From Xylaria sp. FL1777 (lineage: Eukaryota > Ascomycota > Sordariomycetes > Xylariales > Xylariaceae): a stretch of DNA of 64,000 nucleotides. Within the stretch, counting starts at the first letter, position 1. Each line of letters opens with the position of its first letter. Below are positions 11,805 to 23,735 of this stretch, piece by piece. Both the position numbers and the translations under genes were made by a program. The DNA is taken from positions 1-64,000 of the forward strand of contig MU400614.1 in assembly GCA_022578965.1 (NCBI GenBank), read 5' to 3'. Below the pieces are notes generated by a model. That model did not search any database. It was not told where the DNA came from and worked only from the letters and a program-made list of their open reading frames with translations.

Positions 11805-12750
11805 TTACGGGGGTATGTAGTCTTGTAGAGGTACCGCGTTCGCCATAAACGTGTCCGCCTGAAACCCCCCCTGGTTGAATGATTGGTGTGGCTCGAATGG
11901 CAGAAAGACCGTCCCATGCTGCCCTTGATCAATATTGAATTGTGATATAATCGGGGACTGAGGCGGCTGGTATGTGCTCAGCTGTACCGGGTCCGCGCCC
12001 CCCATGTTAGTAGGCCCGTTGTCCCCTTGCACATGGCTCGCAAAGGGGTGGATTTGCGGTTCGAAGCTTTCCCAATGCATACTTGCGTTTGACTCGGCCG
12101 ACAACGAGGGTGGTGGGTTGGACTCGTGGATGGGGCTCGTGAATGAGGCGGCTTCACCGATGATGTGCATCGGAGAGTCGGTAGGCTGCAGGACTGCCGG
12201 TACTGCTGGTACTGCTCCCAGAACGGCTTCAGAGGCTGTGCTGGCGTCGCTGTGGTGAATTGTTGGCTGGGTCATGGTGTTGGCTTGTCGTGGCTCTATG
12301 CCAGCTCCACCCCTCCAATGATTAAGCTCAGCCAACAGTTCAGCCCGCTCAGCCTTTACAGTCTCCAGATGGTCGCTAATTGTTCTGATTTGCTCATGTT
12401 GCGCTCTGATGAAGGTTATGCTCTCATCTACGACGACATGTTTCGACAGGCGCTGCGGCTCCGTGTCGGCGAGGGCGGGCAAAAGACTCGCAAGGTTCTG
12501 TCGGGCTCTCTGGTCAACAGGCGGAAGCTGACAGTCGACGGGGCTTACTCACGGTCAAGGCCTCCTTGAAAGCCTCTCGCCTGGACTTTTCAAAGATCCG
12601 ATGGGCTGCCCGGTCATCCTCCGTAAAGTTTCGAACCCGCTTCTTCTTGACTCGCCGAGTGCTGGTGCTGGCGCTGGCCCCGACGACGACGGGGTTCCTC
12701 GATAGTCTCTCCTCAGGGGAAGGCTCGTCATCGTGGCCGCTGGATGACAT
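11805..12750 (-). CDS. bHLH (leucine-zipper-like) transcription factor, 300 aa
   Basis: Two exons on the minus strand, 12750-12553 and 12509-11805, with a 43-bp GTGAGT...CAG intron lying exactly inside the bHLH domain. The product is 300 aa. A basic stretch RRVKKKRVR (about residues 32-40) precedes RAAHRIFEKSRREAF (helix 1). His50, Glu54 and Arg58 match the H-E-R DNA-contact triad of class B bHLH proteins, which read CACGTG. Helix 2 (RLSKHVVVDESITFI) runs into a heptad-rich stretch to about residue 125 that could be a zipper-type coiled coil. The C-terminal half is Pro/Ser/Gln-rich, like an activation domain. It should act as a nuclear dimeric regulator; the targets are unknown. A CACGTG site lies in its own upstream region (13966-13971), which also faces the carboxylesterase gene. 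Confidence 0.9.
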
Positions 12751-15321
12751 TGGCGCAGCTGTTTTCGCTCTGGATGGGGGAGATACAGGTGTAACACATC
12801 TCCAAGCGGCCCTTCACGAGGATTTGCAGGCTTCTGCGCGTCTCGACAGGCTTCGCAACGGGGGGGCTGGATTTGGGCAACATGAGGGTTTCAGGTGACA
12901 AGAGCTGAATGAAGGGAGTCCCAACGGCGATCCGGCTCATGATAGGCTCGTGGTGCTCTGCTCGGGGATCCTACCTAGCCGACGCCAACTCCACTTCCAT
13001 TCCCTCTCCCGCTCATCAGCTTCAGTCAGCTTGTTCCAGAACCTGGGGAAACCCGCCCACATCGAGAGTGCGGGGTATCTTGTTAGTCTATCTAGTCTGT
13101 TCCCAATTCCCTCCTTGCCATAGGAAGATGTACTCCTATTCCCATAGCAATTAGAGCGGCAGACAGGTCAGATGAGTAACTAATCAGCAGCTATCTTGAG
13201 AGGCATGGGACAAGGATTGGAGTCGAAGACTACTCAACATAGAACCCCCCCCTCCCCCCTGGTAGGGAGAAAATACATAAGACCAAGCGTCTACTGATTG
13301 TTGTGATGGTAATCCCACCTCAGCGCCCTCTCTGTCTCTCACCCTCTCTCTACATGTATATATGTATATTATGCCCTTGACCGATCTACCTTCTGCTAGT
13401 ATGACTCTGTTTATTTAATCGTCCCGTATAACCCTAACAGTTGACGGAATCCTTCACTATTTGAAACCCCCGATCATCCGCGGCACGTTACCTATTACCA
13501 CTCCGTTGTCGCACACCAAGAAAATATAGTGGGCTTAATTCCCACTATTTACCTTGTCACTACTATAATTATGACCGTATTCTCCATGTCCATGTGGCTT
13601 GGCATTACCAGAATCAAATCAACTACGGTAAGTAGGGATGATAGCTCGATAGCTCAGCTTTGAACTACCTAGTGTGGTATAATACTGTTGGTCTATTAGG
13701 TGGTGCCGAGGACCCTTAACGCATCTGGCTCGCGGCTTTCCAGTCCTCTAGTCTCGTCTAGCAAAATAGCAAGCTGGACATATTGATAAGGAGAACGCTA
13801 CCTGAGCAAGACATGCGCTAACAAGGTAGTACCTATTAGCAGAGCTATTTCACAGCTCTAGGAAACACCTACCTCTTATTGGCTCGGAAAAGGACCGACA
13901 AAATAGTTCACGAGGTACTAAGTGGTTCGCTGTAGGACCAAAACGGCTTCATCGTGGGAGACTGCCACGTGGGCCGTTAAACTTTACACAAGACGACTGT
14001 ACTAGGTTAATCCATCAATGAATGCATGGCCTAATGTTGTAATTCTATTAATCCTATAGATTTTGGTACGTAACTGAGCTATTTGTCTTCCAATTGTCTC
14101 TGCGAATATCATCAGTTTCTAGTACCTATCACATAACCAATGCTACTCCCCCAGTCAATCCTCGCCATCGATCTGGGCGTTCCAGCCTCGTTCGGCTTTC
14201 GTCATAGGCGTTTATGATGTAGTATTTTATCTTTGGGGGGTAGTAGTCTCCTATATTTGGTCTGGTTCCTTTGATTGCAGTCGAAATAACTGTATAAGAG
14301 GCCTACGTGCCGGAGGTGTGAGCTAAGGGTGAACTCGGTGTGTAATATGCTTAAATTCCATTGAATGGAATCCAACTCATCCGACTTCCATTATATAAGG
14401 CGCAGCATAACAGAGTTATGACACCTATCATGGGAACCAGTCCTTAGTAGTACATATAGTTTTTGTGGCTTACAGAGAACCAGAGTTGCCGGCTCACTCA
14501 AGGGGCTTCAAAGATGCAATAGATTCGGAGATAAAAAGCAATGAGGTTAACAAATGATCTTTTGAATTAAAATATATATACACCCACCACCCCCACGCGA
14601 CTCCCCAATCCGGAAAGCTGTGGTGAAACACAATAAGCTGAAATGTCTAGCGACAAGCAACTATTCGTGGTTGAAGTTCGAATGGCTGTGTATGATCAAC
14701 TAATAAGATAAATTATAACTTACCTCCTAATTGTCCTAAAGGAAGTAACGGGATCTTAGATTGACAGCACTCCATATCAACTACTACGGTAGTAGAGAGC
14801 GAATAGAGATGAGACGCAGATGAGGGGATCCAAATATGTGCTCAAAGTGGGATAGACAACTGCGGGAAAGGCGTCTGCATTCGCCATGAAATACTACCTT
14901 CTTGCGGCACTCATAGCTGAACCCCTGCAGGTAGACAAATCTAGCAGAGTTGTTTGGCTATATTTCCGATAGTGTTCTCCTCACGCGGCAGTGTCACCTA
15001 CTAATGCAAGCACTCTGCTCTCCTCGTCTAGTTGGAGACCAATCCCAGGATATCCGATGGCCTGCCGCTTCTATCGTACGCCCCATCAATGTTGAACAAT
15101 GTGTGTCAGACTACAGTTACGTATAGGGACTATGCATAGTCACGAGGCTTGCCATAATGACCTAGGTGGCGGTCAAGAACATTGGGGTATCCCTTACGAC
15201 TCTGAGTGTCTACATAAGAAAGCCGAGAGCGTCGTGGGAATATATGCCGCCCGGATAAGGAAACCCACACTTTGTTTATTTTACGCCCGTGACATCGAGA
15301 CATTTGATTTTCACCGAAGCC
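12751..15321. other. Divergent intergenic region between bHLH and carboxylesterase genes
   Basis: About 2.6 kb with no supportable gene. It becomes AT-richer from about 13.3 kb and has short TACC/GGTA repeats and a few frames under 90 codons. It should contain the promoters of the bHLH gene (-) and the carboxylesterase gene (+). The perfect E-box at 13966 is listed separately. Confidence 0.6.
13966..13971. promoter_or_regulatory. Candidate E-box CACGTG in the bHLH/esterase divergent promoter
   Basis: CACGTG lies within the longer palindrome CCACGTGG, 1.2 kb upstream of the bHLH start and 1.35 kb upstream of the esterase start. The adjacent regulator has the residues that specify this hexamer, so autoregulation or co-regulation is plausible. 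Other CACGTG hexamers occur elsewhere in the window, so chance is possible. Confidence 0.35.
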
Positions 15322-17335
15322 ATGCTAAGGATCATATGGGGATTATCTATACTCATTAGCTTGAGTTCAGCCCAAGCTACACTGACACCCGTGGTAGATC
15401 TCGGCTACGCAAAGTATCAAGGGCTCTATAATTCTACGTTCGACCAGAACATCTTCAAAGGGTATGTACGGGGGATTATCTGTTGTAGGTGGATAACGAA
15501 CGACTCACGATTCTGTAGCATTAGATACGCAGCCCCTCCAGTGGGCGACCTAAGATGGCAGATGCCACAGGCTCCCGCAAGGAGCCGAGGAGAAGTGATC
15601 TCTGCTGTGGAATATGCACCACAATGTCCTCAATCCCCTAATTCACCAAGGTATGTCGATTTGGTATGGCCAACTATGGCACTTAGGTGAAAGTCCTGTT
15701 AAATCGTCTAGTGAACCACCTGTGGCCCCATCAGGCGACGAAGATTGTCTATTTCTGAATGTCATGGCACCCGCAAACAAAAAACGACTACCTGTCCTAG
15801 TCTGGATTCGTAAGTTTCCTTTCGGGACATAAGAGCCTATTATGGATTCTCATGTTGCGCAGATGGTGGTGGCTATGGTAGTGGGAACAATCGAAATGAG
15901 TTTATGCAACAGATTCTCACCAACGGTAATTCATACATTGCCGTATCTATTGCTTACCGACTTGGAGCTTTTGGCTTCCTATCATCTGCCGAAGTTGGGA
16001 GATCAGGCGTCGTTAACGTCGGCGTGCATGATATGCGGTTTGCACTTAAATGGGTCAAAGAGAACATCCATCACTTCGGAGGCGACCCGAAGCGAGTGAC
16101 CATCTCAGGGGAATCCGCAGGAGGAGGGAGTGTCATGCTGCTGGCAATGGCGAATGGTGGGACGGAAGGGGACTCGCTTTTCCAGGGGCTGATTCCCTCT
16201 AGCCCCTACTTACCGACACAATGGTGAGAAATACATATTAGCTCTGGTATACGATAGTGCAATTTTGCTTATTTTAAGAAATAGGGACTTCGACGACGCA
16301 TGGCCAACTCTAAGCTACCGCGCTTTTGTCGACGAAGCGGGCTGTTCCGAGGCGGAGGCAGCGTTCGAATGCTTGCAGTCAGCAGATACAGTTGTGCTTC
16401 AGAGTGCCAGCGCCACGGTTAGCACATCAGTTAATTATGGCCAATGGGCCTTTATTCCTGTCACCGATGGCACGCTGATTCGAAAGCGACCGACCGAACA
16501 ACTTGCAATTAACAAGAATGTCAACGGACTTCGCGTATTGGCGGGGAACAATGAAAATGAAGGTCCTGGGTTCACCCCTCAAAACATCACGAGCGAAGCT
16601 GGGTTCGTCAGCTTTGTCTTGACGAACTATCCCCGTCTCAGCGAACAGAACATATCCAGTATTCTAGAGCTATACGCCGTCCCGGAGAATGTTTCTGAAA
16701 TATACGCAGACTCGGATGGTCTGACCCCTCCGTTCTCGACCACCAATTCCAACTGGGCTGTTGGCTGGCAGCAAGCAGCGAATAATCTCTATGCTGAAAC
16801 CACGTTCGTGTGTCCTTCATACTGGATGGCAGACGCATTCGCTGGTGTTGGCAGAAAGAGTGCTTGGAAGTATCAGTACTCTGTGCCTCTTAGTAACCAC
16901 GCAGCAGATGTTGCCCCTCTTCTTACCGACCCCAAGATTCAGGGGACAGGCTTGGATGAAGTATTCCGCACTGCCTTTCAACAGACTTGGGGGAATTTCG
17001 TCGTCAAGGGGGATCCGACACTGAGCACAGCACAGGTCGCCACAGCAGGACAAGGAAACGTCACAGCTGCTAGTACTGGAAATTGGCCACAATGGGGTGG
17101 GCGGCCAGGTAGGGATTTCTTGCTGAATCTCAACATGACAGGTGGAATTCCTGTGACAGTTCCAAGACAAGTCGGGGACAGCGTTATTGACCTTACAAGT
17201 TACGTGCCGAGTAGCGGAGGCTCGTATCCTGAACTGGAAGCGGCGTTCAACTTGGTTCCAGGATGGTCATGGGAAGGCGGTCGCGGTAAGAGATGTCAGC
17301 TATGGGTTGATCTAAACCAATGGGCGCTGGAATGA
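15322..17335 (+). CDS. Secreted type-B carboxylesterase/lipase (593 aa)
   Basis: Five exons join in frame: 15322-15461, 15519-15650, 15712-15809, 15863-16223, 16285-17335. The ATG at 15322 is chosen because it starts a signal peptide (MLRIIWGLSILISLSSAQA); the upstream in-frame codons are not signal-like. The alpha/beta-hydrolase order is complete: GIRYAAPPVGDLRW, EDCLFLNVMAP, the oxyanion-hole HGGGYGSGN created at the third splice junction, nucleophile Ser208 in GESAGG, Glu336 in GNNENEG and His449 in SNHAADV. Several Asn-X-Ser/Thr sites suit a secreted glycoprotein. It should hydrolyse carboxylic esters outside the cell; the substrate cannot be deduced. The second intron acceptor (CTAG at 15711) was chosen to keep frame and family spacing and is the least certain junction. 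The nearest neighbours downstream are two transporters. Confidence 0.9.
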
Positions 17336-18006
17336 ATGGACGAGGCACAATTCACGAGAAAATGGACCCTTGATGGTGAATATAGTTAGTATACGGTGTT
17401 TACCCTTAAATATAGCAACTCCCTCCTAAGAGGCGAGACGACCACATCTGGGTCAATTAGCTACTATCCAGAACATCTGTCCCTATGTCTGCTTATCAGA
17501 CAGTCGCAAGGATTGTGAACCCAGTCCGGAGATGAGAGACACAAAAGAGCGAAGGTGACCGGCCGCGCCAATTCGTTCGGGTGAGAGCCAGTTGACTAAT
17601 TGACATGGTGCTTATCAATGAGAGCCGCTTTGCACCCCAGAGATAAGCTGTGAAGAGTTACACCACATCGAATGCGTGTAATCGTAGTAGTGTACCGGTA
17701 AGAAACCGGTTACTACTTTATAAACTGCCGGCTTGGCCGAGTTCGGAAGATAAACCCGAAATTGTTGGCTTTGATCTGACCAGGGTTATTCTTTTCCCGT
17801 CTTGCAGTCAGTGTGTTTGGAGTTATCGGAGTTCCGGTTGGACATGTTAGTTTGCTAGTTGGCCCGGAGGTTAAGTATGATTGATTATGCAGAAGAAGGC
17901 TGCGAAGATTCGTCATTTTTGAGGAGAAAAACTCTATTCCAGGCAATTTTCTAAGGCAGCACCGCTGCGCTACAGTGCCCGATTTCGATCGTATAGCACA
18001 ACTGAG
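17336..18006. other. Intergenic spacer between esterase and first MFS gene
   Basis: Holds the esterase 3' trailer and the promoter of the MFS gene. No gene or RNA is recognised; the frames at 17650-17850 (+) and 17713-17946 (-) overlap and match nothing. Confidence 0.7.
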
Positions 18007-19926
18007 ATGGAAGACACTGCAGGCGAATCACTCAAAGGAGTACCGACCTCAGCGTTGAGTTGCCAGGATGACATTGATCAAGCGACCATCGAGACTACCG
18101 GCCAAGATGACACTCAGTCTGTTACATCGGAGACAACGATCCAGCTCGGGACTGTGACCAAAATCTTAAACTGGATGCCGCCATGGTGCCGTTACGACCC
18201 TCGTAATCCACCGAAGTTCACGCTGTCGATGAATATCCTACTTGCTTTTGTATGGATCTCAGCCTTTGATATCCGAAAGCTGAATCGTTTAGAGGTTTCG
18301 TACTGACAATTCTAAAGAGCACCACATTCACAGTCGCGAATCTATACTACCCACAGCCTATTCTCAATGTTATCGCTAAAGACTTTGACGTTAGCTACGA
18401 GCGTTCATCGAACGTAGCAGCCTTATCACAGGCAGGGTACGCAGTCGGGCTGCTGTTCCTTTGTCCTTTGGGCGATATAGTTCCACGACGACCTTTTATT
18501 CTCTTCTTGATATTGGTCACCGCAACAATGGTGAGTACCGCATGCAATAAATGGGGATATAGATGGTCAGATGATCTAACTGATTGAAGTGGATTGGGTT
18601 ATGTCTGACAACTAACTTCGGAGCTTTCGTCAGCATATCCTTTCTTTGTGGCGTAGGGTATGTAATCCTCCGTCGTGGCTATCCTATCGTATGTAGTACT
18701 TATGCTTCGATTAGAACCGTTACGCCGCAGCTCATGCTGCCTCTCGTAGGGGATCTTGCCCCGGCTCATCGGCGTGCCTCTTCTCTTTCAATTGTTGTTT
18801 CGGGGTTGGCCTTGGGTCTACTAGTCGCAAGAGTACTGTCTGGTGTTGTGGGAAACTTCACTGCGTGGAGGAATATCTATTGGCTGGCTCTCGGCGCTCA
18901 GTATCTGACCTTCGTTATCCGTAAGCATGATTTGGATCTAAATCTCCCCTATTCTAAGCTCCGATGGTGTTACACAAAGGGCAAGTCGGCTCGTCCACGC
19001 TTTGGGTGTTTGATGCTTCAGTGCCTCATAAGTGGTCGACCCAAAGAATAATTACTGACCTCGGATGTTGCAGTCTTCCTCACTCTCCCAGATTACCCGG
19101 CTAAGAATAAGGGCCTGAATTACTTCAAAGCTATATGGAAAATGGCCGTCCTAGTCGTAGAATCACCTTTACTTATACAAGCTTGCCTAATGGGGTTTCT
19201 AATGAGCGCTGCATTCACTAACTTCTGGACGACACTGACGTTCTTGCTTGCTTCACCGCCGTATGATTACTCCTCGTTAGATATCGGGTTATTTGCATTC
19301 ATTGGAATCGTTGTTATTTCTTTAGCCCCAGTATGGTCGCGCTTGATCACTGATAGATTCGTCTTCTTGTTCTCGAGCATTCTCGGTCTTTCGGTCGAAC
19401 TAATTGGTATCGCCATCGGAACATTCATCAGCAACTTCACCGTGGCAGGTCCAATAATACAAGCCATCTTTATGGGTAAGTGACTTCTCCGCGGCTCGAG
19501 ATTACATCACGCCATAGAAGGCCACACTAACTCTCAACTCTGGAAGACACTGGATCCAATTTTGCGCACACCGCAAATAGAAGTAACATATATAGTCTCG
19601 ACCCACAAGCGCGGAATCGCGTCAACACAGTATACATGGTGTTTTGCTTTGCTGGGCAATTGACGGGGACAGCAGCGGGTAATCGTCTATATGCTCAAGG
19701 GGGGTGGATCTGGAGTAGCAGTATGAATATCGGCTTCATTGGTGTAGCTATCCTTATCGGGCTGGCAAGGGGCCCTAGAGAAAGCGAGTGGGTAGGCTGG
19801 AGGGGTGGATGGAACATTAGAAGAGATGAGAATGTTGTAGAAAAAGCAGAGCGACAGGCTGTTCCTGACGTCGAGGCGATTCAGACTCCTCCCGACATAG
19901 GAGGAGCAAAATGTCAGACTGGATAA
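18007..19926 (+). CDS. Major facilitator superfamily transporter (503 aa)
   Basis: Six exons join in frame: 18007-18249, 18318-18530, 18590-18657, 18715-18920, 19074-19475, 19547-19926, giving 503 aa. The N-terminus of about 75 residues is polar and cytosolic. Conserved stretches mark the MFS fold: FTVANLYYPQPILNVIAKDF (helix 1), QAGYAVGLLFLCPLGD (helix 2 and loop 2-3), TVTPQLMLPLVGDLAPAHRR with the basic loop, LSGVVGNFTAWRNIYWLALG, FTNFWTTLTFLLASPPY, SNIYSLDPQARNRVNTVYM and GNRLYAQGGW. It resembles the drug/H+ antiporter type, so export of a small molecule driven by protons at the plasma membrane is likely. The substrate is unknown. The fourth intron (153 bp) is longer than the rest, but has a CTGAC branch site and keeps frame. 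The gene appears intact. Confidence 0.9.
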
Positions 19927-20497
19927 GGCCAGAGGACTAAGACAAGAGATCAATGAGGTGCCTTCATTCAAAATAAAACCAAAGCCACCTCTACTACCTG
20001 TCGGACTTACATGTGACAAAGCCCGTGACCAACACGATACTGGGAAACGAGTGCGCCGAAGTGTTGTTGTTCATCACCAAGTTGACGCGGCATTCTATCT
20101 AATTAGACCCGGGCATCTTTTCGCGATTTTTTTCTTTATATACCGGTACAGCTAAGACGTACATCTAAGACGTACACCTATACCATGGATAATCAAAGGG
20201 AAATTCCGCATACACAACCGCCGATGGCCATCCCTTAAAGCCGGCCTGCATGCTGCATGCCGGCCTTACGCTAGAGTAATGATGGGCAGGCCACTAAATC
20301 AGCGCCCGGCTCCGGAGTCCACTAATCTAAGGTGTGATTTACATTGAATGAAGCGTTGAAAATTTCCCTTTCTCTTTTTTTGCCCTTTCTTCTTCTTCTA
20401 CTACTTCTTCGTTTCCTCCGTTGGTTGAATCGGGCCACTTGACGAGTCGCATCACTTCCTGTCAACCAGCCTGCCGTTAGGTAGGACTTGGACGCTC
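19927..20497. other. Intergenic spacer between the two MFS genes
   Basis: Contains a GC-rich imperfect palindrome around 20240-20270 (GCCGGCCTGCATG facing CATGCCGGCC) and a pyrimidine tract (about 20370-20415) typical of fungal core promoters just upstream of the next start. No gene recognised. Confidence 0.7.
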
Positions 20498-22565
20498 ATG
20501 GCGATAGACGAGAGAACACCCCTACTTTCCAATAGTAGCGGCCATGAGAACACTAATGGACACACCAATGACTCTTCGGCCGGGCGAGCTGAGGTCGCCG
20601 TGGCCTCCGTGGCGAAGACCATCTTCGGCCCCGCGAACCGGATCTTGCTCGCCGGATTTCTCATGTCCTTCACGCTTGGCATAACACAAGTCCCGTAAGT
20701 CACTAACGACATAACTCCTCAGTCTTACTTTTCTTGGAGACTAGGAGGAATGAATCATAAGACTAGATCCACATCAAACGTGACAAAATCATACTCACCC
20801 CGTCTGCAAAAGGATTGTCTACGTATTCCGCCTCATGGAATGCGACATCTTCTATGAGCACAACCCTCCATTTGCGGGGCCGGTGGACGATCGGTGTCAT
20901 CGCCGCGAGATCGACGCTGGCACCGCGCTGCAGTTTTCGGTCCTTGGCATGTCGACGTCTCTAAGCGGCGTCTTCAACCTCTTCGTATGCGGCTACTTCA
21001 TCAAGCTGTGGGGCCCACGATGGTCATTTGTGTCGCAGACATCACTCTTAGGGTTAAGAGTGTCTACACAGATCATCGGCGTCACTTTTGGTGGGCGGAC
21101 TGGTGAGCTTATCTTCCAGATTTGCCAGGGTATCGGGGTCATCGGTGGCCCGCGTGGATATCAGTGAGTCTCTGCTGATTTGACCTGGCTCATAGGCCGA
21201 GCAGGAGAAGAAGTCTTCATAGCTGACTTGGTGACAATAGGCTAGTGTTAAATACAGCCGTTGGTGAAACCGTAGCTGCGAAAGACCGCACCAGCATCTT
21301 CGGTCGGCTTCAGGGTTCTATTATGCTTGGTACAGCGTTTGGGTATCTCCGTAAGTCACCACGCCCTCTTCTTCTTGTAATCAACTGAATCTCAGATCTA
21401 TCTAAATATCAAGTTGGCGGTGTGCTTGGGGATCTCTACGGCATTCGACGCCCTTTCGAAGTGGCCTTCTTCCTGTACGTCGTCTCTACCCTATACGGTG
21501 CACTCCTTTTGCCTACCAAGACTTCCACGGACGAAACGAATCAGAAACAGCCCAGCCGCGGTCTCAATGGGTTCTTTGCACCCCTCAAGGTCATAGTTCC
21601 CCACAAGTATTGCTTAGGATCTGGCAAAGTCATCAAGAATTATGGCTTGATATTTCTAGCCCTCGGCATCTTCCTTGGCGTGGTAAGTGACATATAGCCC
21701 CAACAATTGCCTCTTTTTTTAATAGCGGTGTACTGAAAACCCCTCTTACTGCGCTTAGTTTGCGTCTGGCTATGCCCCTCTCCTGCTTCAGATGTATGCT
21801 ACGTCTGTTTTCGATTTCAACACAACGGAAAACGGTTACCTCATGTTCGGTAATTCCTTGATCCGTGGGTTATTTCTACTCTTCATGTTTCCTAAGATCA
21901 TTACGGAGGGCCGAATCTGGTTCAACCGTGGATCTCAACAGGACGAGAGGACTGAATGGCACCCTACCGATGATGGCGCGGTACCAACGAACCCAGAAGA
22001 CTTCGCCGCGGCCGATGGCGGAGAAGTACCGCAGGAACCTGTGCAAAGCCCCAACCTTGACGAAGAGGATTCGGGCACTGGCTTTGACCTGTTGTTCGTG
22101 CGATGGAGCTTGGTTGTTGATTCTCTGGTGACTCTTTTTGCTGGATTTTCTTCTGCTGGGTGGCAGGTATATCTAGTTGGATTCCTGCTACCATTTGCCT
22201 CAGGATCAGCGCCGGCAGCCAAGGGCGTGATGACCGAGATGGTTCCGCCTCATCAGCGGCCAGACGCCATTAGCGCCATTACCCTCGTTGAGAGCACCGC
22301 AATGCTGGTGACGCAGGGGCTATTTGGCCTCATCTTCGCGGCCTTTTCAGAGATGGGGGAACCTAGTCTCACATTCTTTTGTAATGCGGTAAGAATACCC
22401 CATGCTAAAAAGCGACAAAACTTTGCACCACCCCAAAAGGTCTTAGGACCGGGATTTGCAATCTGCTGACAAGGCTAGGGTATTGCTGTCCTCGGGTTTG
22501 TCGTGCTGTTCATCGCACATTTACCGCCTATTAACAGCAAACGAGTGGACGACAATCAAACTTAA
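20498..22565 (+). CDS. Second MFS transporter with large central loop (547 aa)
   Basis: Six exons join in frame: 20498-20694, 20813-21163, 21241-21350, 21414-21682, 21759-22388, 22479-22565, giving 547 aa. The N-terminus MAIDERTPLLSN has an acidic ERTPLL dileucine-type sorting signal seen in transporters sent to vacuolar or endosomal membranes (inference). Helices are clear in ILLAGFLMSFTLGI, TALQFSVLGMSTSLSGVFNL, GIGVIGGPRGY, FLALGIFLGVVFASGYAPLL and WQVYLVGFLLPFASGSAPAAKG. About 90 polar, acidic residues between the two halves (NRGSQQDERTEW...DEEDSG) are the cytosolic loop. It is not a close relative of the upstream MFS gene, so the pair is not a recent tandem duplication. The substrate is unknown. 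The first intron acceptor (AAAAG at 20812) is weak, but frame and family sequence (VPIVYVFRLMECD) support it. Confidence 0.88.
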
Positions 22566-23735
22566 AATGGGATTGGAGATGGAGATGCAGACTAGATGCG
22601 GTGTATGACTATTGTCCGCCCAGACAGAGGTAAGTAAATACTTGTTGACAGGAGAGTTCAGATGGGTATGAAGTCTTTCAGGGAGTTGTCGAGCCGACAC
22701 AAAGATGCGCCCGTGTCACAGCACACTGAATCAGCATACTATACTATCTAACCTCGTCTTCTTTTCGAGGGTAGAGTTAGACCGACGAAGTGAAGGCTAA
22801 ACATGTGTCACCCACTCTGCAAAAAAGTGATAAGCTTCGCAGAATATGGATACTATCGCAACTCTTCCTAGATGTACGTGCGGGCTACGTGCGGGCTGCG
22901 TAGGGTACTGACGCTCGAGCAAATATAACAAAAAGCGGAGAAACCATGAAATATTGACGCAGAACATTGCTCTATTGAATACACAAGAATGAAACACCGC
23001 ATTGCAAAATCCATTCCAATTATTTCGTTTTCGTCTTTACCGTGCAGCCCGACTCACCCCCACTTAACCCCGATAATGTCAATGCGCCTCCTGATTTTTC
23101 CATATTGACGCTGCCCGGTCCGGCCACATGTGCTGCTGCTCTTGCCAAACCTTCCGACATCTTCTGCGAATTCTTGGGAATAGATGATGGCTCTCAGGTG
23201 ATAAAAAAAAAAGCTAAAGAGTACTATGAAAAAGGTATCAAGAGTGGTTCAATATACTGATTAATAGCTCCAGACTCCGCCCAGGCCCCTAGTCTTGTGA
23301 GGACCACTCCAATCATCTGGAACGAACTTCGCATGAAAGATGGTGCGAACCCATTCATCAGCGACGCTGGCTGATATGAAGAGAACAAGACATGAGAGAC
23401 ACCGTCAAGCAACGTGTTCTCCGAGAGACAACAATCAGAACTGAGATAAGCCTTGGAGAATCTCTAAGTTGGATTAAACTGAACCAACTCTCGAGGGAAG
23501 CCCAAACATCCGCATAAATAATAACAGCAGGCCACCGTCTAGAAGGAAACAAAGTTGCCGGAAGAAAAGCTTTTTTGGGTAATCATGTGTCGTCTCTGAG
23601 TCTGTTAGTGCGTGACAATCGACAAAAGACCATGGCCATATTCCAGATGCGAGAATAAATCAGCCAATTAACGCCGCAATATGCCCAGGGGACCGATCCA
23701 ATGGAAATGAAATACTAGTGGGATGTCCACAAAAT
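22566..23735. other. Intergenic region downstream of second MFS gene
   Basis: Mostly non-coding 3' flanks of two convergent genes. It contains the unresolved open frame at 23042-23374, listed separately. Confidence 0.6.
23042..23374 (+). other. Unresolved protein-like reading frame, possibly a gene remnant
   Basis: The frame beginning PDSPPLNPDNVNAPPDF runs to about 23234 and, if a 33-nt GTATCA...AATAG segment with a CTGAT branch-like site is removed, continues as APDSAQAPSLVRTTPIIW to a stop at 23374. The translation looks protein-like, but there is no good ATG (the frame opens with GTG), the putative intron is unusually short and I recognise no family. It could be the 3' end of a decayed gene or chance. 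Confidence 0.25.

Noticed and set aside
15651..15691. Shorter second intron in the esterase ending at TTAG (15686)
   Set aside because: Gives an immediate stop in the joined frame; the acceptor at 15711 keeps frame and family sequence.
18921..19073. Alternative reading-through of the MFS exon to a stop at 19051
   Set aside because: Would truncate the transporter after helix 6 with a non-membrane tail; excising 18921-19073 restores frame and the expected LFLTLPDYPAKN.
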